Assembly: GCA_964030475.1 (NCBI GenBank)
Contig: CAXIPT010000011.1
Coordinates: 2,631,938 to 2,695,937 of the forward strand
Direction: 5' to 3'
DNA length: 64,000 nt
Origin: Tethya wilhelma
Lineage: Eukaryota > Porifera > Demospongiae > Tethyida > Tethyidae
Made by a program: the position numbers and the translations under genes. Shown in pieces: positions 22,650-33,860 of the stretch (position 1 is its first letter; each line of letters begins with the position of its first letter). The notes beneath the pieces were generated by a model that searched no databases, was not told where the DNA came from, and saw only the letters and a list, made by a program, of their open reading frames with translations.

Positions 22650-23785
22650 TTAGCCAGTCACAAAACTGTTTGGGGTTTGAGCTTATTGTTGCAAATGGAT
22701 CTCCTGAAATATTTACAAATTTCCTTTTCATCTGATGATAAATTGGGATATGCTCCTGGAGTCTTGATACTTGTCATTGCATCAAAATGTTCAACTAAGC
22801 TTTTCATCCCACCAATAGCTCTTAAACTTCTTTAGATACTATTTTCAGTAATGTTAGATCTGAACCTGTTAATATCATCATTGAACACTGTTGTAATGAT
22901 CTACCATCAAATCAAGAGGAATGTTGTGTCCTTTACCTCCGCTAACGTTGCATGTTCTGTTCCATTTCAATTGGTGAGCCATGTATGGAGGCAACAGCAC
23001 GTAAATCTGGGCTAGGAGATGAAATGCTTCAACTGAATATTTAACTCGACCAAATGGAGTAATAAGAACTTCCAATATCGTATCAATCTTTCACAATCAC
23101 CTTCTCTTGATGCATCATGGAAGTTCCTTGCCATTAAGCTCATTACAAGAAAACAACAAGCATATTTCAAAACACCATCCTCTGATGGACTTTGTGTCTT
23201 CTTCTCAGGAGAACATGTTGTTTTGGAATCAGATTCTCTGTCTTTTTATATTGCTCTTTTGCTTGACAGCTGGTTGATGTGACAACAAGTGATGTGACAT
23301 GTATGTCATCAATGGTTGTTTAAAGTTGACCAGCTTGTAAGATGTTCTTCCAGAAAGCCTCTCACGGAAACAGCAAATTCATTCCATCTTGAATTCTTGG
23401 GGAGTTTCATAATAATTATGAGGAATGTCAATGTTAGTAGTGGGCATTGCTTTCACATCACTCATACCAAAATACTTCATAGCTGAAGCAACAATGTGTG
23501 CATAAGTGCAAGATTGATGAAATCTTCTACAGCCATGGGATTGTCTTCGAGATATTGCTACAGTTGATTGTCTCAAAGTTCCCTTATCACCTTGTTATAC
23601 AACTGGTTGAATATTACCTGTTTCTTCGGGTTTTTTTGCGCTTTGTTGGTTGAGTTGTTTCGCTGTCGTCCGTTTCTTCACCATCAGTTTCATCACCGTC
23701 ACCATTGGCAGCAGTATAGGCTTTTCTCTTTCCATAAACCTTATTAAAAATTGTGACCGAATTTTGAAAATAGACAACTTTGATC
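22650..23785 (-). pseudogene. DUF6589-like protein pseudogene
   Basis: Reads leftwards from about 23785: FNKVYGKRKAYTAANGDGDE, an acidic part, then KRKKTRRN and a good splice donor (AACAG|GTAATA). Downstream pieces in changing frames include DNPMAVEDFINLAL, SRWNEFAVSVRGFLEEH, LMARNFHDASREGDCERLIR, YVLLPPYMAHQLKWNRTCNV, GGKGHNIPLDLMVDHYNSV, NDDINRFRSNITENSI and IGGMKSLVEHFDAMTS. The block around WNRTCNV...NIPLDL is the signature I associate with DUF6589, an animal family of unknown function. At least four frame changes and an in-frame stop. Its 3' end is 150 bp from the RecQ-like 3' end, so the two are convergent. Confidence 0.65.
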
Positions 23786-24238
23786 AAAACTTTGTAGTTA
23801 TCGGTGGTTTAAGCGTAAAACGCGGCACGCGCATGAAAAAAAATTTTTACATTGAATGGGAGGGGCATACCTTGGCGAGCTACAGACGTGATTTTACGGG
23901 TGCGGCTGCTTCTCTTGCTGAGATATGAGCGTTTGAATGCAGCTATGTCAGCCATGGCTAGCTTCTCTCCTGTTAGTACATGGGATGTGTTGCCATGTTC
24001 ATTGATTAATTATTCTGATCAAGTACACGATGCAGCTGCTGCTGTGCATCTCATTATAATAATGCATATTTAATTCGCAACAAGAAACAATACATTGTTT
24101 ATGAACTAAACACGAAAGAAATCTCTTGCAGATGTTCAGAAGACAGCCTATAGTGTTGCAGAATTGCTGGGCTAAGCCAGGAGCTGTTTATCTGTGCATT
24201 ATAATAAATGAATCAAATGAATCTTGTGTACATTGTGT
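23786..24238. other. No gene seen
   Basis: Intergenic; short ORFs only. Upstream region of the DUF6589-like relic. Confidence 0.4.
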
Positions 24239-24253
24239 ATTCCCAGTACGGTA

Positions 24254-25760
24254 GCATAAGCCGCCAATTATCGGCCCCAAGTGTTGTCCCAGCCTATAAC
24301 TTTCGCTGTGATTATCATAGGAACTTGAAACTTGCACCAAACGATAGCTCGATCTTTTTGCGCTTATGCTATATAAAATTTCTTTCGTTTATTTAGAGCA
24401 GCATTGCAGCACTGAATAAAGCAGCAGACCCCTTATCTGCCAATTATCGGCGACCATTACCGATTATCGTCCAACGTATATTTTCTAATACAGAATTATC
24501 GTCCAATTGCACTACTCGCTAGATGTAGCGTAAATGGTACGTTCTACACGCTTATAACCATTACTTTTGAATTCCTTGATATTTATTTCTGTATGTAAGT
24601 TTCTCATATTGTATATAATTTCTTTATAACAAAAACATAACAGTTCTAAATTCGGGGAACAGAAGTACATGGCTTTAGCTTAACAAAGAACTGATGTACA
24701 GTGTGGACAGAATCTATTAACATCTACTATCACCTCTTCAACACACTCTTCATGGACCCCTCTTTGGCAGCCACATCGAATCCAATCAGTTCCATCATCA
24801 TCGGCATAATTACCAATGCAGAATGAACACGCGCCCAGTCACCTGTGTCTTCTTGCGTCTCACCGCCACTTCTATCAACTCCTCTCTTCTTTAGAACAGG
24901 TTCACCTGCAGAGGTTGATTCTTGTGTAGAAATCATCCATATTATATATTTGTTCGGGACGATCCAGCAGATTATTTTTTTCCAAACATTCTCGAAGAAG
25001 ACGGTAGTAGTGGCTGATGTTTTCTTCATTAACAGCATCCATACGTACATGAGCAGTGGCATCACCTGCGCGAAGTGATAACTTAGGGTGGAGTTCAAGA
25101 AACCGTCTCCACCAGCCATCAGAGACTTTCCCACTTGCTTTTAGTGTAACTTTCACTTCGGCAACTTTTTCCACAATATCTTTCACCTGCCTCCTTGTCT
25201 TTCCATATCCAACTTGAGCAGACTGAACAAGGTATTCTGCTAGTTCACTTTCTTCATCTTTATTTAGATATGGACGAGGGCCTGGCTTTGTCCCATGAAC
25301 AACTCTGCCTGAAAGTCTGTCTTTCAATGTTGATTTGGGAACTCCGTGCTCTTTTGCTGCTTGGTTTATGCCACAACTATTCTCCACTGCTTTGATCGCC
25401 GCAAGCATTTGTTCGTCAGTCCATTGCTTGTTTTTGATGGTCTATTGGCAACAGTTGGCCTGACTGAAGAAACTTTGGAGATCGAGCCTCTTTTCCACCG
25501 TTTTGCACGAAGCATATTTCGCTACCGAAATACCTGGGGAAAATAGAGTAATTTTTTTATTACAGAGATCTAAAATTTTCATTGATGGCTACTTTCTTAC
25601 CTGGTACAAACAATTTTTAATAGCAAAGTGAAAAGAACGCACGAGACAGCTTCCAGCTACTTTCCGTATATTGTTTGTACATTCGTCCGTGATACTATGG
25701 ACGATAAATGATAGGTAAGTGGTTGATAACTAGTACTGGTCGATAATTGGCGGTTTACGC
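24254..25760. mobile_element. Internally deleted pogo/Tigger-like DNA transposon
   Basis: Ends are GCATAAGCCGCCAATTATCG (left) and, inverted, GCGTAAACCGCCAATTATCG (right), two differences in 20. Both flanks are TA (24252-24253 and 25761-25762), the duplication expected for Tc1/mariner/pogo elements. Near the left end ATTATCG recurs several times (24268, 24446, 24464, 24487), and again near the right end, as possible transposase sites. It carries the transposase fragment described next. Total 1,507 bp, short for an autonomous pogo element. Confidence 0.9.
24727..25440 (-). pseudogene. pogo/Tigger-like transposase, DNA-binding half only
   Basis: From about 25437: KNKQWTDEQMLAAIKAVENS then CGINQAAKEHGVPKSTLKDR, a psq/CENP-B-type helix-turn-helix. 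A second CENP-B/Tc5 helix-turn-helix follows (VSDGWWRRFLELHPKLSLRA), then LLDRPEQIYNMDD, which is the start of the DDE catalytic domain. Directly after this the DDE core is missing: a shifted frame continues STSAGEPVLKKRGVD...FDVAAKEGSMKSVLKR and stops at 24727, which looks like the C-terminal tail. So an internal deletion removed the catalytic domain and left both DNA-binding modules. The start codon upstream of 25408 is uncertain because of a TAG just before KNKQW. Confidence 0.8.
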
Positions 25761-26496
25761 TAGTACTGGGTACACAGGAATGGCACGGATGGCCCATTAG
25801 CGCAATACAAATATTCACACGAATAACTCTGCAAAAACTGAGAGCTTGGCACTAAAAGGCTTCTTAAGCTACTATTTAGCCTTTTTTGAGCCTAAAAACA
25901 TAGCCTAAAACCATTGCTAAAGTAACAAACACAAACATGCCAAACCTCCAATTTTCTCATCTTCTTATTCTTCTTCTTTTTCTATCTTGGCTCAAGTTTT
26001 CTCAGTGACTATTCACTTTTAGAAGCTGATTCTTGAACGAACAAACTTGGTTTCTTCCGGTACAGTTGCTTTTGCCATCGGTTTTTAGCGCCTCTCATTG
26101 TGTAGCTAGATATAAGGCGAAAAGCGCCTCCTCCATATGGTCGCCATTAATTTCTACACTCATGCATAATTCATTAGCTTCTAGAAAATTCAAATTGACG
26201 ACTCTTTCCACACAAAATAAGTGTGCGTTATTTGGAATTAAATTGCCTGGAACTATTTTGTGATACCTGGTTGCTCTTCTTAAGAGATGAATCAGGACTT
26301 TGGTTAGCATAACATATAGAAAGGCAAGTAAACCTTATGATACAGCTCCTGCCTCCAAATGACTGAGATGTGTGTTTCACTTCAGTATCAAGCAGGCTAC
26401 ACAACTTGGTTTGCCAGACTATTGGCTCAGTAGCTAGCTACACACACCAACTCAAATGTAATTTGTAGAATTATGGAAAAATGAGAACAAACAAGT

Positions 26497-26600
26497 ATAA
26501 AAAACATTGGAAATGTAATGAGACACAGGAATGGCTAAATCTTGTTTGCGTTCTTTTTACGATTTAGCCATTCCTGACATTTCCAATGTTTGTTATAAAT
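26497..26600. mobile_element. Foldback family beta, copy 2 (short form)
   Basis: acattggaaatgtaatgaga...caggaatggctaaat is followed almost at once by the inverse arm (gatttagccattcctg, then catttccaatgt), with most of both arms and the loop deleted. It follows alpha copy 3 at the same distance pattern as beta copy 4 follows alpha copy 5. Confidence 0.75.
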
Positions 26601-27655
26601 TTGCAATGAAATCTGTGGGGGGTTAGAAGCTAAGCGCTTACGATTATGGGTAGCTAGACTATTTTCTATAGACTGTTAGAATAGTTATGGCATTTACTAT
26701 TGGGTGCTTATTTCTGAGCCATTTATAGCCTAGTTATTCTAGTTACAGCCCACCCGCTATATTATTCTACTTAATTAATACAAAGTTGATGTTAGAGTTG
26801 ATAGTTTCTATTTCTTTGAGTGTTTTTTTTTTTTACTTTGTGAATTTCTGGGGGTGTGATGTAAATTTTTCTTAGGGTGATTGTGACTGTTTGTGTGTGG
26901 CCACCTTTTGTCTGAAGTGTAGCTACGTATGCCATCTTAAGTGGAAGCTGGGCACACTTGTGTGGTTCCTCGTTTCACTTTTCTAGTGCCTTTGCCATAG
27001 ACAGCTTTTCCAATAGTAACTGCAAAAAATAAGTGCATCTTCAGCTTCAGCTGAACAGATATTACCAGTGTCTTAATCTAAATCATGCAAGATAACACCA
27101 TCTAATCCCCGATTCCACTTTGTTTGATTTAAAGAAATCCCTAGCACAAAACATTACTGATCTGTCAAAAAACCTTCAATCGAATGTGGTGTGCTCAAAT
27201 GTCAGAAGATGTAGTAGTAAAAGAAGCCATGGAGCAGGCTAGGCAGAGAATAATACAGATAAATTCTTGAACCAAGGGCTGAGGACAGGTTTTAGTTTAA
27301 GTGAAGTTTGCCAAACTTGGTGGTAAATATGCAATTGGGTGGGTGAGAATTTTCTCATTCAAGGCAACACAGCTAGCAATTATTCTCAGGGTGTAGTTAA
27401 ATCAACTCACGTGAAGAGCTAGTGCATCACAGTTATTTCAACATGTTTCCTAGAGATACCCAAAAGACTGCAGTTTTACGTGACATTCGCTGTTTTACCG
27501 TATATATACATTGGCATATGCACGCGTGATTATTGTAAAGTTTGTATTGGAAAATGTTGGTGGGTGGGGCTTAAACTACTATGGATGTAGCCAGCAATTC
27601 ATTTCACAATAATCGCATTCCTCACTGTGTTAGACGAAAAGTCTATTACATTCCA
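26601..27655. other. No recognisable gene
   Basis: A plus-strand trail near 27150-27400 (LSKNLQSNVVCSNVRRCSS) has coding-like composition but stops and no family assignment. Confidence 0.35.
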
Positions 27656-27790
27656 AGCACCTTTGCTAGACCCTCTCTCTCTCTGCGCATGCGTAGTAGG
27701 AGGAGGGTCTAGGCTCGCTAGACTAGTTGTTACCTTGAACACAAGGTATGGTGACACTAATTCCTTTTTCTTGTCGTAATCTAGCCAAGA
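27656..27790. repeat. Inverted-repeat element with AGACCCTC / GAGGGTCT arms, copy 2
   Basis: Contains gctagaccctctctctctct, then gcgcatgcgtag, then gaggagggtctagg, a near-perfect hairpin, followed by tgaacacaaggtatggtgac. Same components as 20691-20832. Confidence 0.5.
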
Positions 27791-27881
27791 ATTTGCAAGA
27801 TTTTCCTGGCATGGTATAATCTTAATTGGTAAATCTCACAAGCTTTACAAGATCTTACTAAGATTTTACACCTGGGCAATT

Positions 27882-28445
27882 CTCAGCGTAGTTAAGGCTG
27901 TTTAAATAATGTACATTTTGTTGATTTCTTATATATTCCCCAATTTTCCATGCTTATTGATTGTTGGAGTATTGATGTTTACAAGTGACAGTGTCATGTG
28001 ACATTGGTAGTTGGTAGGACATGTGGTAGGAGGATGAGGGTTCTTAAACAAAAATGAGGGAAGGAAAGCGGGTGGTTTTAAAATGTCATACTTTGTCAGA
28101 AAATTCTATTACTAGATTTTTGAACAAACTGGAAATTTGATACAGATTGATTTTTAGGGAGATAGGACAAAAAATTCCCATTTCTAAATATTGCACAATT
28201 AGGTATTGATTATATCTCACGTAGACCACATCAGTACCCAAATTTCTGGTTGGATCAGCATTTGGTTTCCTCATTTTAAAACGTAGTATATTTTTTACTT
28301 TTACCACACCCACAAACATTGCTTGATGTTCAATCATTTTCATAATTCACATCCAATACTTTAAAAAAATGCAATGACCCCCAAGTTTGGTCTTCTGTAT
28401 AACAGGAGAGGGGTTGCATTTCAATCAGGACTTGGATTGTGAAAA
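27882..28445. mobile_element. Family gamma TA-MITE, copy 1 (right end lost)
   Basis: Starts CTCAGCGTAGTTAAGGCTG, one mismatch to the family end CTCAGTGTAGTTAAGGCTG. The interior shares aaatattgcacaattaggta and ccacacccacaaaca-type blocks with the copies at 58550 and 59315. No right terminus found. Confidence 0.65.
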
Positions 28446-28984
28446 AATCTAGAGCAAGGATTCATTGTAAGATAAATATATTGTACAGCTGCTGCTGTCT
28501 TCCCAGCATCCTCTTTTTGATATACCTCCCAAGCATCAAATACTCTTTCTTGTTCTGGTGAACGAAGATCATAGATATAATATTATTCTAAAGTCCTTGT
28601 GTGTTGCTTTTTCCTATAAGCCTCTCCACTCTGTACACTCCAGGTGAGTTGTCTGGATCAAGTACAGGTCAGTTAGTTGTTTCTTTGCATGTAGAGGATT
28701 GAACAACTCACTGTCTACACTACTAACACTATTGAACAAGTGGTAGTAGCCACTATCTGGTCTTGTTCTCTTCACAGTTCCATTTGGGGAAACGCTCTAA
28801 ATGTACAGCACCACAATCAGCTGGCATGCATACGTCACAAAGTTTTAGAGGTGTGGCAATCGATGTTAAAATTCATTGATTGGAGAGATGCACGTTCGTA
28901 TAGGATGTCCTTACTTCAATGTGCATTGCTGGCAATGTACAATTTTAGTATTTAGTCTTGCGTAGCCAGACCCCTATATGGCTC
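28446..28984. other. No recognisable gene
   Basis: A 71-codon plus-strand ORF at 28740-28955 is not recognised. Confidence 0.35.
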
Positions 28985-29640
28985 CGCGGGAAAAGGGCAA
29001 TGTACAGTATTCATCAAAATTTTTAAACAGCATATCATAGCAAAATTTTTCAGTGTTAGGACAATACTGCTTCATTTCAGGATTGATGTGTTCTTTTCGC
29101 ACGAGCATAAACATGTTAATGGTCACGTCCAGCACCTCCTATTTCCTGAACATAAGTTTCTTTTGTGAACCAGACTAGATGATATTTCGGACATCTGGTA
29201 GTCGATATCCCACACCAAAGGCAAAAGCAGCAAAGATTATTATTCTCGGGCAAGGAGAAGAAATGGATACACAAATAGACTCTTGAGTTTCTGCATGACA
29301 CAACTGGTGTACATGTCTACTAACTAAGCCTGAGGTAGATCGGGTGCATCATTGGGTACAGTGAAAGACACCTGCTAACGCTTATTTTAAAACATACAAT
29401 TAACCAGTCTTCAACCTTTTGACAAAATATAATAGTTTTACCAAAAGAAATTTGTTTTTCCCGAAGCTGGTCAGCAATAGCTTGAAATGTGCTTTGGATT
29501 GTTGTGAATTCCTTAACAAAAAATAAAATGCAACTTTTTTCTGGATTAACAGAGATGATAGTGGCAGTGTTGCCGCAAATATACATAACCATAGTACCCC
29601 ACAGACAGCCCCATCCCGTAAGGGGTATGGGGACGCAGAG
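28985..29640 (-). pseudogene. Second RecQ-like helicase relic
   Basis: From about 29560 leftwards: VNPEKSCILFFVKEFTTIQS, then ADQLREKQISFGKTIIFCQK (linker and motif IV of this RecQ-like family). Then, across frame changes, LCHAETQESI, FAFGVGYRLPDVRNII (motif V, degraded), ETYVQEIGGAGRD (motif VI; usually ETGRAGRD) and INPEMKQYCPNTEKFCYD, the start of the zinc-binding part. The N-terminal ATPase half (Walker A, DEAH) is absent. It belongs to the same broad family as the relic at 20.9 kb but is not a recent copy: the shared regions differ clearly. No DUF6589-like relic is visible beside it. Confidence 0.75.
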
Positions 29641-30284
29641 CAAGGGTAACTGCATTTGAAGTATCTTTTACTACATCAGGGCTTGGACAGCATCCTTGTT
29701 GGCATCCATCCTAACCTTCAGTACCACTACAACTCCCATGCTCTAGCTCTCATCCTTCTCAACAACAAGTGTAGCTGTGAGTCCACTGTCTACATTAGGG
29801 TAGCCATGCTAGGACAATGCCACTCAAGTAAATGTGGGGCTCCTCCTGGATGGTTGGAACTTGCCAAAACTGTAGCACCGACATACCCGGAGAGGCCCGG
29901 TTACTGAGATACTGGTATGGGTGGAGTGTTACTCATCAATTGTCAACCAATTACCCAGACAAAATGCCTCTGCTGATGGCTATCAGCAGACAATAGTAAG
30001 ACCATCAATAGAAAAACTCTGAATTACATACGACATAATATGTTACCAGACAATTACGGCATTATCCAAGTCTCCAAACTGGAGTAAAGTGGATTTTATG
30101 CTGTATAATGACGGTTTGCCAAACAGATTACTTGGTGTTACAACTGTGCAAGTGAGCATCACAAAACAGAGGACTGTGTGTACCTTGCGTATAGTCACAG
30201 TCAGTGTCAACGGTCTCCTATTCACCAGGTGGAAGAGTCCAAAGGCCTGCGTAAGCTCCTGCTTTGGTAATAAATGTAGACAAG
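29641..30284. other. No recognisable gene
   Basis: Short ORFs on both strands without motifs. Confidence 0.35.
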
Positions 30285-30480
30285 TACAAAAAACATTAGA
30301 AATGTAATGATGGCCAAGTAAGTAGTTGAGTAAGTTCATTTCACTGTGTTCATATCCCTACTGAGCTCAATGACATTGTAGACACAGGAATGAACTTGCT
30401 CAATTTATCAACCATTTCTATATCTTGTTCGCTCACTTTTTTTATGATTTGACCATTCCTATGTTTAAATTACATTTTGT
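30285..30480. mobile_element. Foldback family beta, copy 3 (diverged)
   Basis: Outer ends match the family (acattagaaatgtaatg on the left; gatttgaccattcctatg and attacatttt on the right) but the middle is largely replaced (gagtaagttcatttcactg with inverse gaacttgctcaat). Possibly a different insert inside the same ends. Confidence 0.5.
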
Positions 30481-30789
30481 ACTTGTTTATTCTATTTTTT
30501 TTCGAATAATTGTTTATAATATCTCAGTAGAATTTAGTCTTTAGCCTGAGAAAACTTGTCAACAGCTCTTACTCAGTACAGGCACACTACCAGTTATAGA
30601 CATGCCTTAAGACAGCTAAAACTCTTCAATCCCAAGCTGAAAACGTGATTTATGTCAATTATATGTGCTCTACCAAAGTACTGAACACAGAGAACGAGAG
30701 GATAGGATAGAACTGCAGAACCAGAACGTGGGGTGTTGCATGCTTGCAATAGATTCCAAATAACGCCCACTTGAATATGGAAAGGGTAG

Positions 30790-31185
30790 CTAGGTTATGA
30801 ATAATGATTTAGAAATTAATGGTGGAAAAGGCACTTTTTGTTTTGTATCTAGCAATTCAATGAGAGACACAAAAACCGATGGCAAAAGCGATTGAAGACA
30901 AAGAAACCAAGTTTATTCGTTCAAGAATCAGCTTCTGAAAGCGAGCGGTCAACTCTTGCCAACATAGAAAAAAATTGGACGTTTGGTATAGTTAGTACTT
31001 TAGCAATGGTTTGAAGTAGGCCATGTTTTTGGGCTCATTAGAAAGCGAAAGAGCTAAATAATAGCATAAGAAGCCTTTTAGTACCAAGCACTCAGTTTTT
31101 GCAGCGTCATTCACACGAATATTTGTATTGCGCTAATGGGCCATCCGTGATATTCCTATGTACCCAGTACTACTGTACTGGGAAT
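30790..31185 (-). mobile_element. Hairpin-end repeat family alpha, copy 4
   Basis: Reverse orientation; ends at cccagtactactgtactgggaat (31163-31185), with gcgctaatgggccatccgtg upstream. The distal end fades near 30790. Confidence 0.85.
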
Positions 31186-32805
31186 ACCAACCGTGCAAAT
31201 ATCAACATCACTGTGCAAGTTGTGGAAGGGTCCACCCACAATGTACTACTGCAATAAAGACAACTTCAACTACTCATTAAGGTTAAGGCAAGCTCAGTGT
31301 ATAATTAAAGGTAAATTCAAGAAAAGTGACCAAATCCTACGGAAACTTGATGCAATGATAATCTCCCCTTTTTATCTACATGGTCATGTGTTGACCAATA
31401 GTTAAGGGTGGTCGGACATGCCCACGCACCGCGTTGCTAGGGAAATTTCCAACCTGCAAAAGACATAAAATTTCAACTTTTCGGTCCAGATTTTTACACA
31501 AACAGGTAGCGCTAATTGATATCTAGCTATACTGAGCACGCTAGAAAATTTTTTTTCAGCTTTTTCACTGACTTACAGTTTTCTGCCTATCACATCTATT
31601 TCAACACAAACTAGAACGATCGAAGAACCAAAAAGGAGGTATACCTACTTATTTTAGCTGCTAAACACTTCTACGTATCGTTTTTCGCCATTTCTTGGCT
31701 GCTTCCACTTCGACACACTCACTGATCTAACCAACCAGGGACGAATAAATGGAAAAAGAATACGTACTTCTAAAGAGCTGACGTCAGGCAGTTTGTGTTC
31801 TAAATTTGGCACTCTTGCAGTGATCACAAAAAGAGATTTTACAAAAAGCGGTACATCTAAGAAGCTGCTCCTTTGAAGTGGATTGTCTGCCTATTTAGTA
31901 TTGAATGTGAGTAGAAAATAATTTGTACAGATTAGAGTGAAATCCTTTGTGATCGTGGTAGCTGCAACAGATTGAATGGCCAGCTGAGGTGAAATATGGT
32001 TGGTGACAAGGAGAGCAATGGTTGAGGTATTACTGGAGGTCTACTCAATGCTGCTAACTTCACCTCAAAGTGACTGACTGGTTTCTCTCTAATTGAAGAG
32101 CACCAAGATGAAATGAGCCATTGGATCCATACCTCTGTCTTAGCTTCAGTCATGCTGGTGATGCTTCCATACTGCTGTGAAACTCTGCTCAAGTTCTGTT
32201 CTGAAAGGAAGGTAATCCAAATTATCATGTGCCATGATGAGTGAACTGATTTGCTAGTTTAGTGTATGGTCTCCATGTGTCTTTACTATTACCATGAAAT
32301 GTGATTCTGCATGCATGTATATACTTTTCCATAATGATGTTTTAAAACGTCAAACATTCATACTTAGTACATGCACACACAGAGTAGACACTTGTGTACA
32401 ACAATAACGACAAAAATTACCAGTTTAGGATAGTACGTATACATACTCTTGACTTGTGCATGTTTGTCTCATGCACTTCTTGTATCATTCTTCTTCTTTC
32501 ATCTGTACACTAGCAGAGCACTTTTCATATGCAGCAGAGATTCTACTCAATCCAAAGTAAAATACTGTTTGGTTTTTTGTTGATTACAATTTTTTTTTTA
32601 CAGATTTTATATTATGACATCATACTTGTTACCTTGTGGTACACAACAATTTATATTGGCAGAAATTCGCCCTTATTTGGAGTATTTTGGATCGTACTTT
32701 GTCTCCTCAACAGCGAAGTTCCTTGTCATTGAGTTTCATTAGCATCCATCTGTTCTGTCTTAGGAAACCAGCTCATATACTATGATAGACACTTTATTAT
32801 CTGGC
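31186..32805. other. No recognisable gene
   Basis: Includes a 70-codon plus ORF (31193-31405) and a 98-codon minus ORF (32228-31932), neither recognised. Confidence 0.35.
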
Positions 32806-33420
32806 ATTCCCAGTACGGTAGTACTGGGTACACAGGAATGGCACGGATGGCCCATTAGCGCAATACAAATATTCACGCGAATAACTCTACAAAAACTGAG
32901 CCCTTAGCACTAAAAGGCTTCTAAACCTACTATTTAGCTCTTTTGTCTTTCTAATGAGCCCAAAAACATGGCCTAAAAACATCGCTAAAGTAACAAACAC
33001 AAATATGTCAAACCTCCAATTTTCTCCATCTTCTTCTTCTTCTTCTTTTTCTATGTTGGCTCAACTTTTCTCACAGACTATCCACTTTTAGAAGCTGATT
33101 CTTGAATGAACGAACTTGGTTTCTTCCGGTACAGTCGCTTTTGCCATTGGTTTTTAACGCCTCTCATTGAGTAGCTAGATACAAGGCGGAAAGCGCCTCC
33201 TCCATATGGTCGCCATTAATTTCTACACTCATGAATAATTCATTAGCTTCTAGAAAATCTGAATTGACGACCCTTAAAAGTGTGCATTATTTGGAATTAA
33301 ATGTACTGAAGTTGCCTGGAACTATTTTGTGATACCTGGTTGGAGGTGAATCAGGACTTTGACTATCATAACATATAGAAAGACAAGTAAATCTTATGAT
33401 ACAGCTCCTGCCTCCAAATG
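32806..33420 (+). mobile_element. Hairpin-end repeat family alpha, copy 5
   Basis: Best terminal hairpin: CCCAGTACGGTAGTACTGGG at 32809-32828. Follows the consensus for about 540 bp and then shares further sequence (gatacagctcctgcctccaa, tcaagcaggctacacac) with copy 3. The extended homology and the following foldback suggest that a larger repeat unit of about 1 kb exists. Confidence 0.9.
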
Positions 33421-33604
33421 ACTGAGATGTGTGTTTCACTTCAGTATCAAGCAGGCTACACACTTGAACAAGTTGTGACTTCAAGTACCAGCTCAGCAGC
33501 TCGCCGCTGGCTCAGTGAGTCTGGCTTGCCAGACTACTAGCTCAGTAGAAACCAACTCAAATTTAATTTGTAGAAATATGGAAAAATGAGAACAAACAAG
33601 TAAA

Positions 33605-33860
33605 AAAAAACATTGGAAATGTACTGAGACACAGGAATGGCTAAATCGTAAAAAGAACGCAAACAAGATGGAATGGCTGTTGAGAATGTGTAAGGAATTC
33701 TTCCTGTATGGGCTGCATTTAACAATCTCCTTATCGAGTCTCTCATTTTGCCCACAGGAAGAATTCCTTACACATTCTCAACAGCTATTCCATCTTGTTT
33801 GCGTTCTTTTTACGATTTAGCCATTCCTGTGTCTGATTACATTTCCAATGTTTTTTTTTT
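33605..33860. mobile_element. Foldback family beta, copy 4 (most complete)
   Basis: Arms of about 95 bp: left 33610-33707 (acattggaaatgtactgaga ... gaattcttcctgt) and right about 33761-33853, nearly exact inverse. Loop of about 50 bp. Flanked by A-rich and T-rich runs. No coding. As single-stranded DNA or RNA it would form a long hairpin. Confidence 0.85.

Larger units (their letters stand above)
24239..26310 (+). mobile_element. Hairpin-end repeat family alpha, copy 3 (interrupted)
   Basis: The first 15 bp (attcccagtacggta, 24239-24253) and the remainder (from tagtactgggtacacagg at 25761) are separated by a pogo-like element that landed in the loop of the terminal hairpin. The right part follows the family consensus through cctcctccatatgg and gatgaatcaggact. 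It also shares gatacagctcctgcctccaa (26339 on) with copy 5, so long family members extend beyond 26310. Confidence 0.9.

Noticed and set aside
22878..23075. Independent small gene on minus
   Set aside because: Its peptide is the conserved middle part of the DUF6589-like relic and continues on both sides in other frames.
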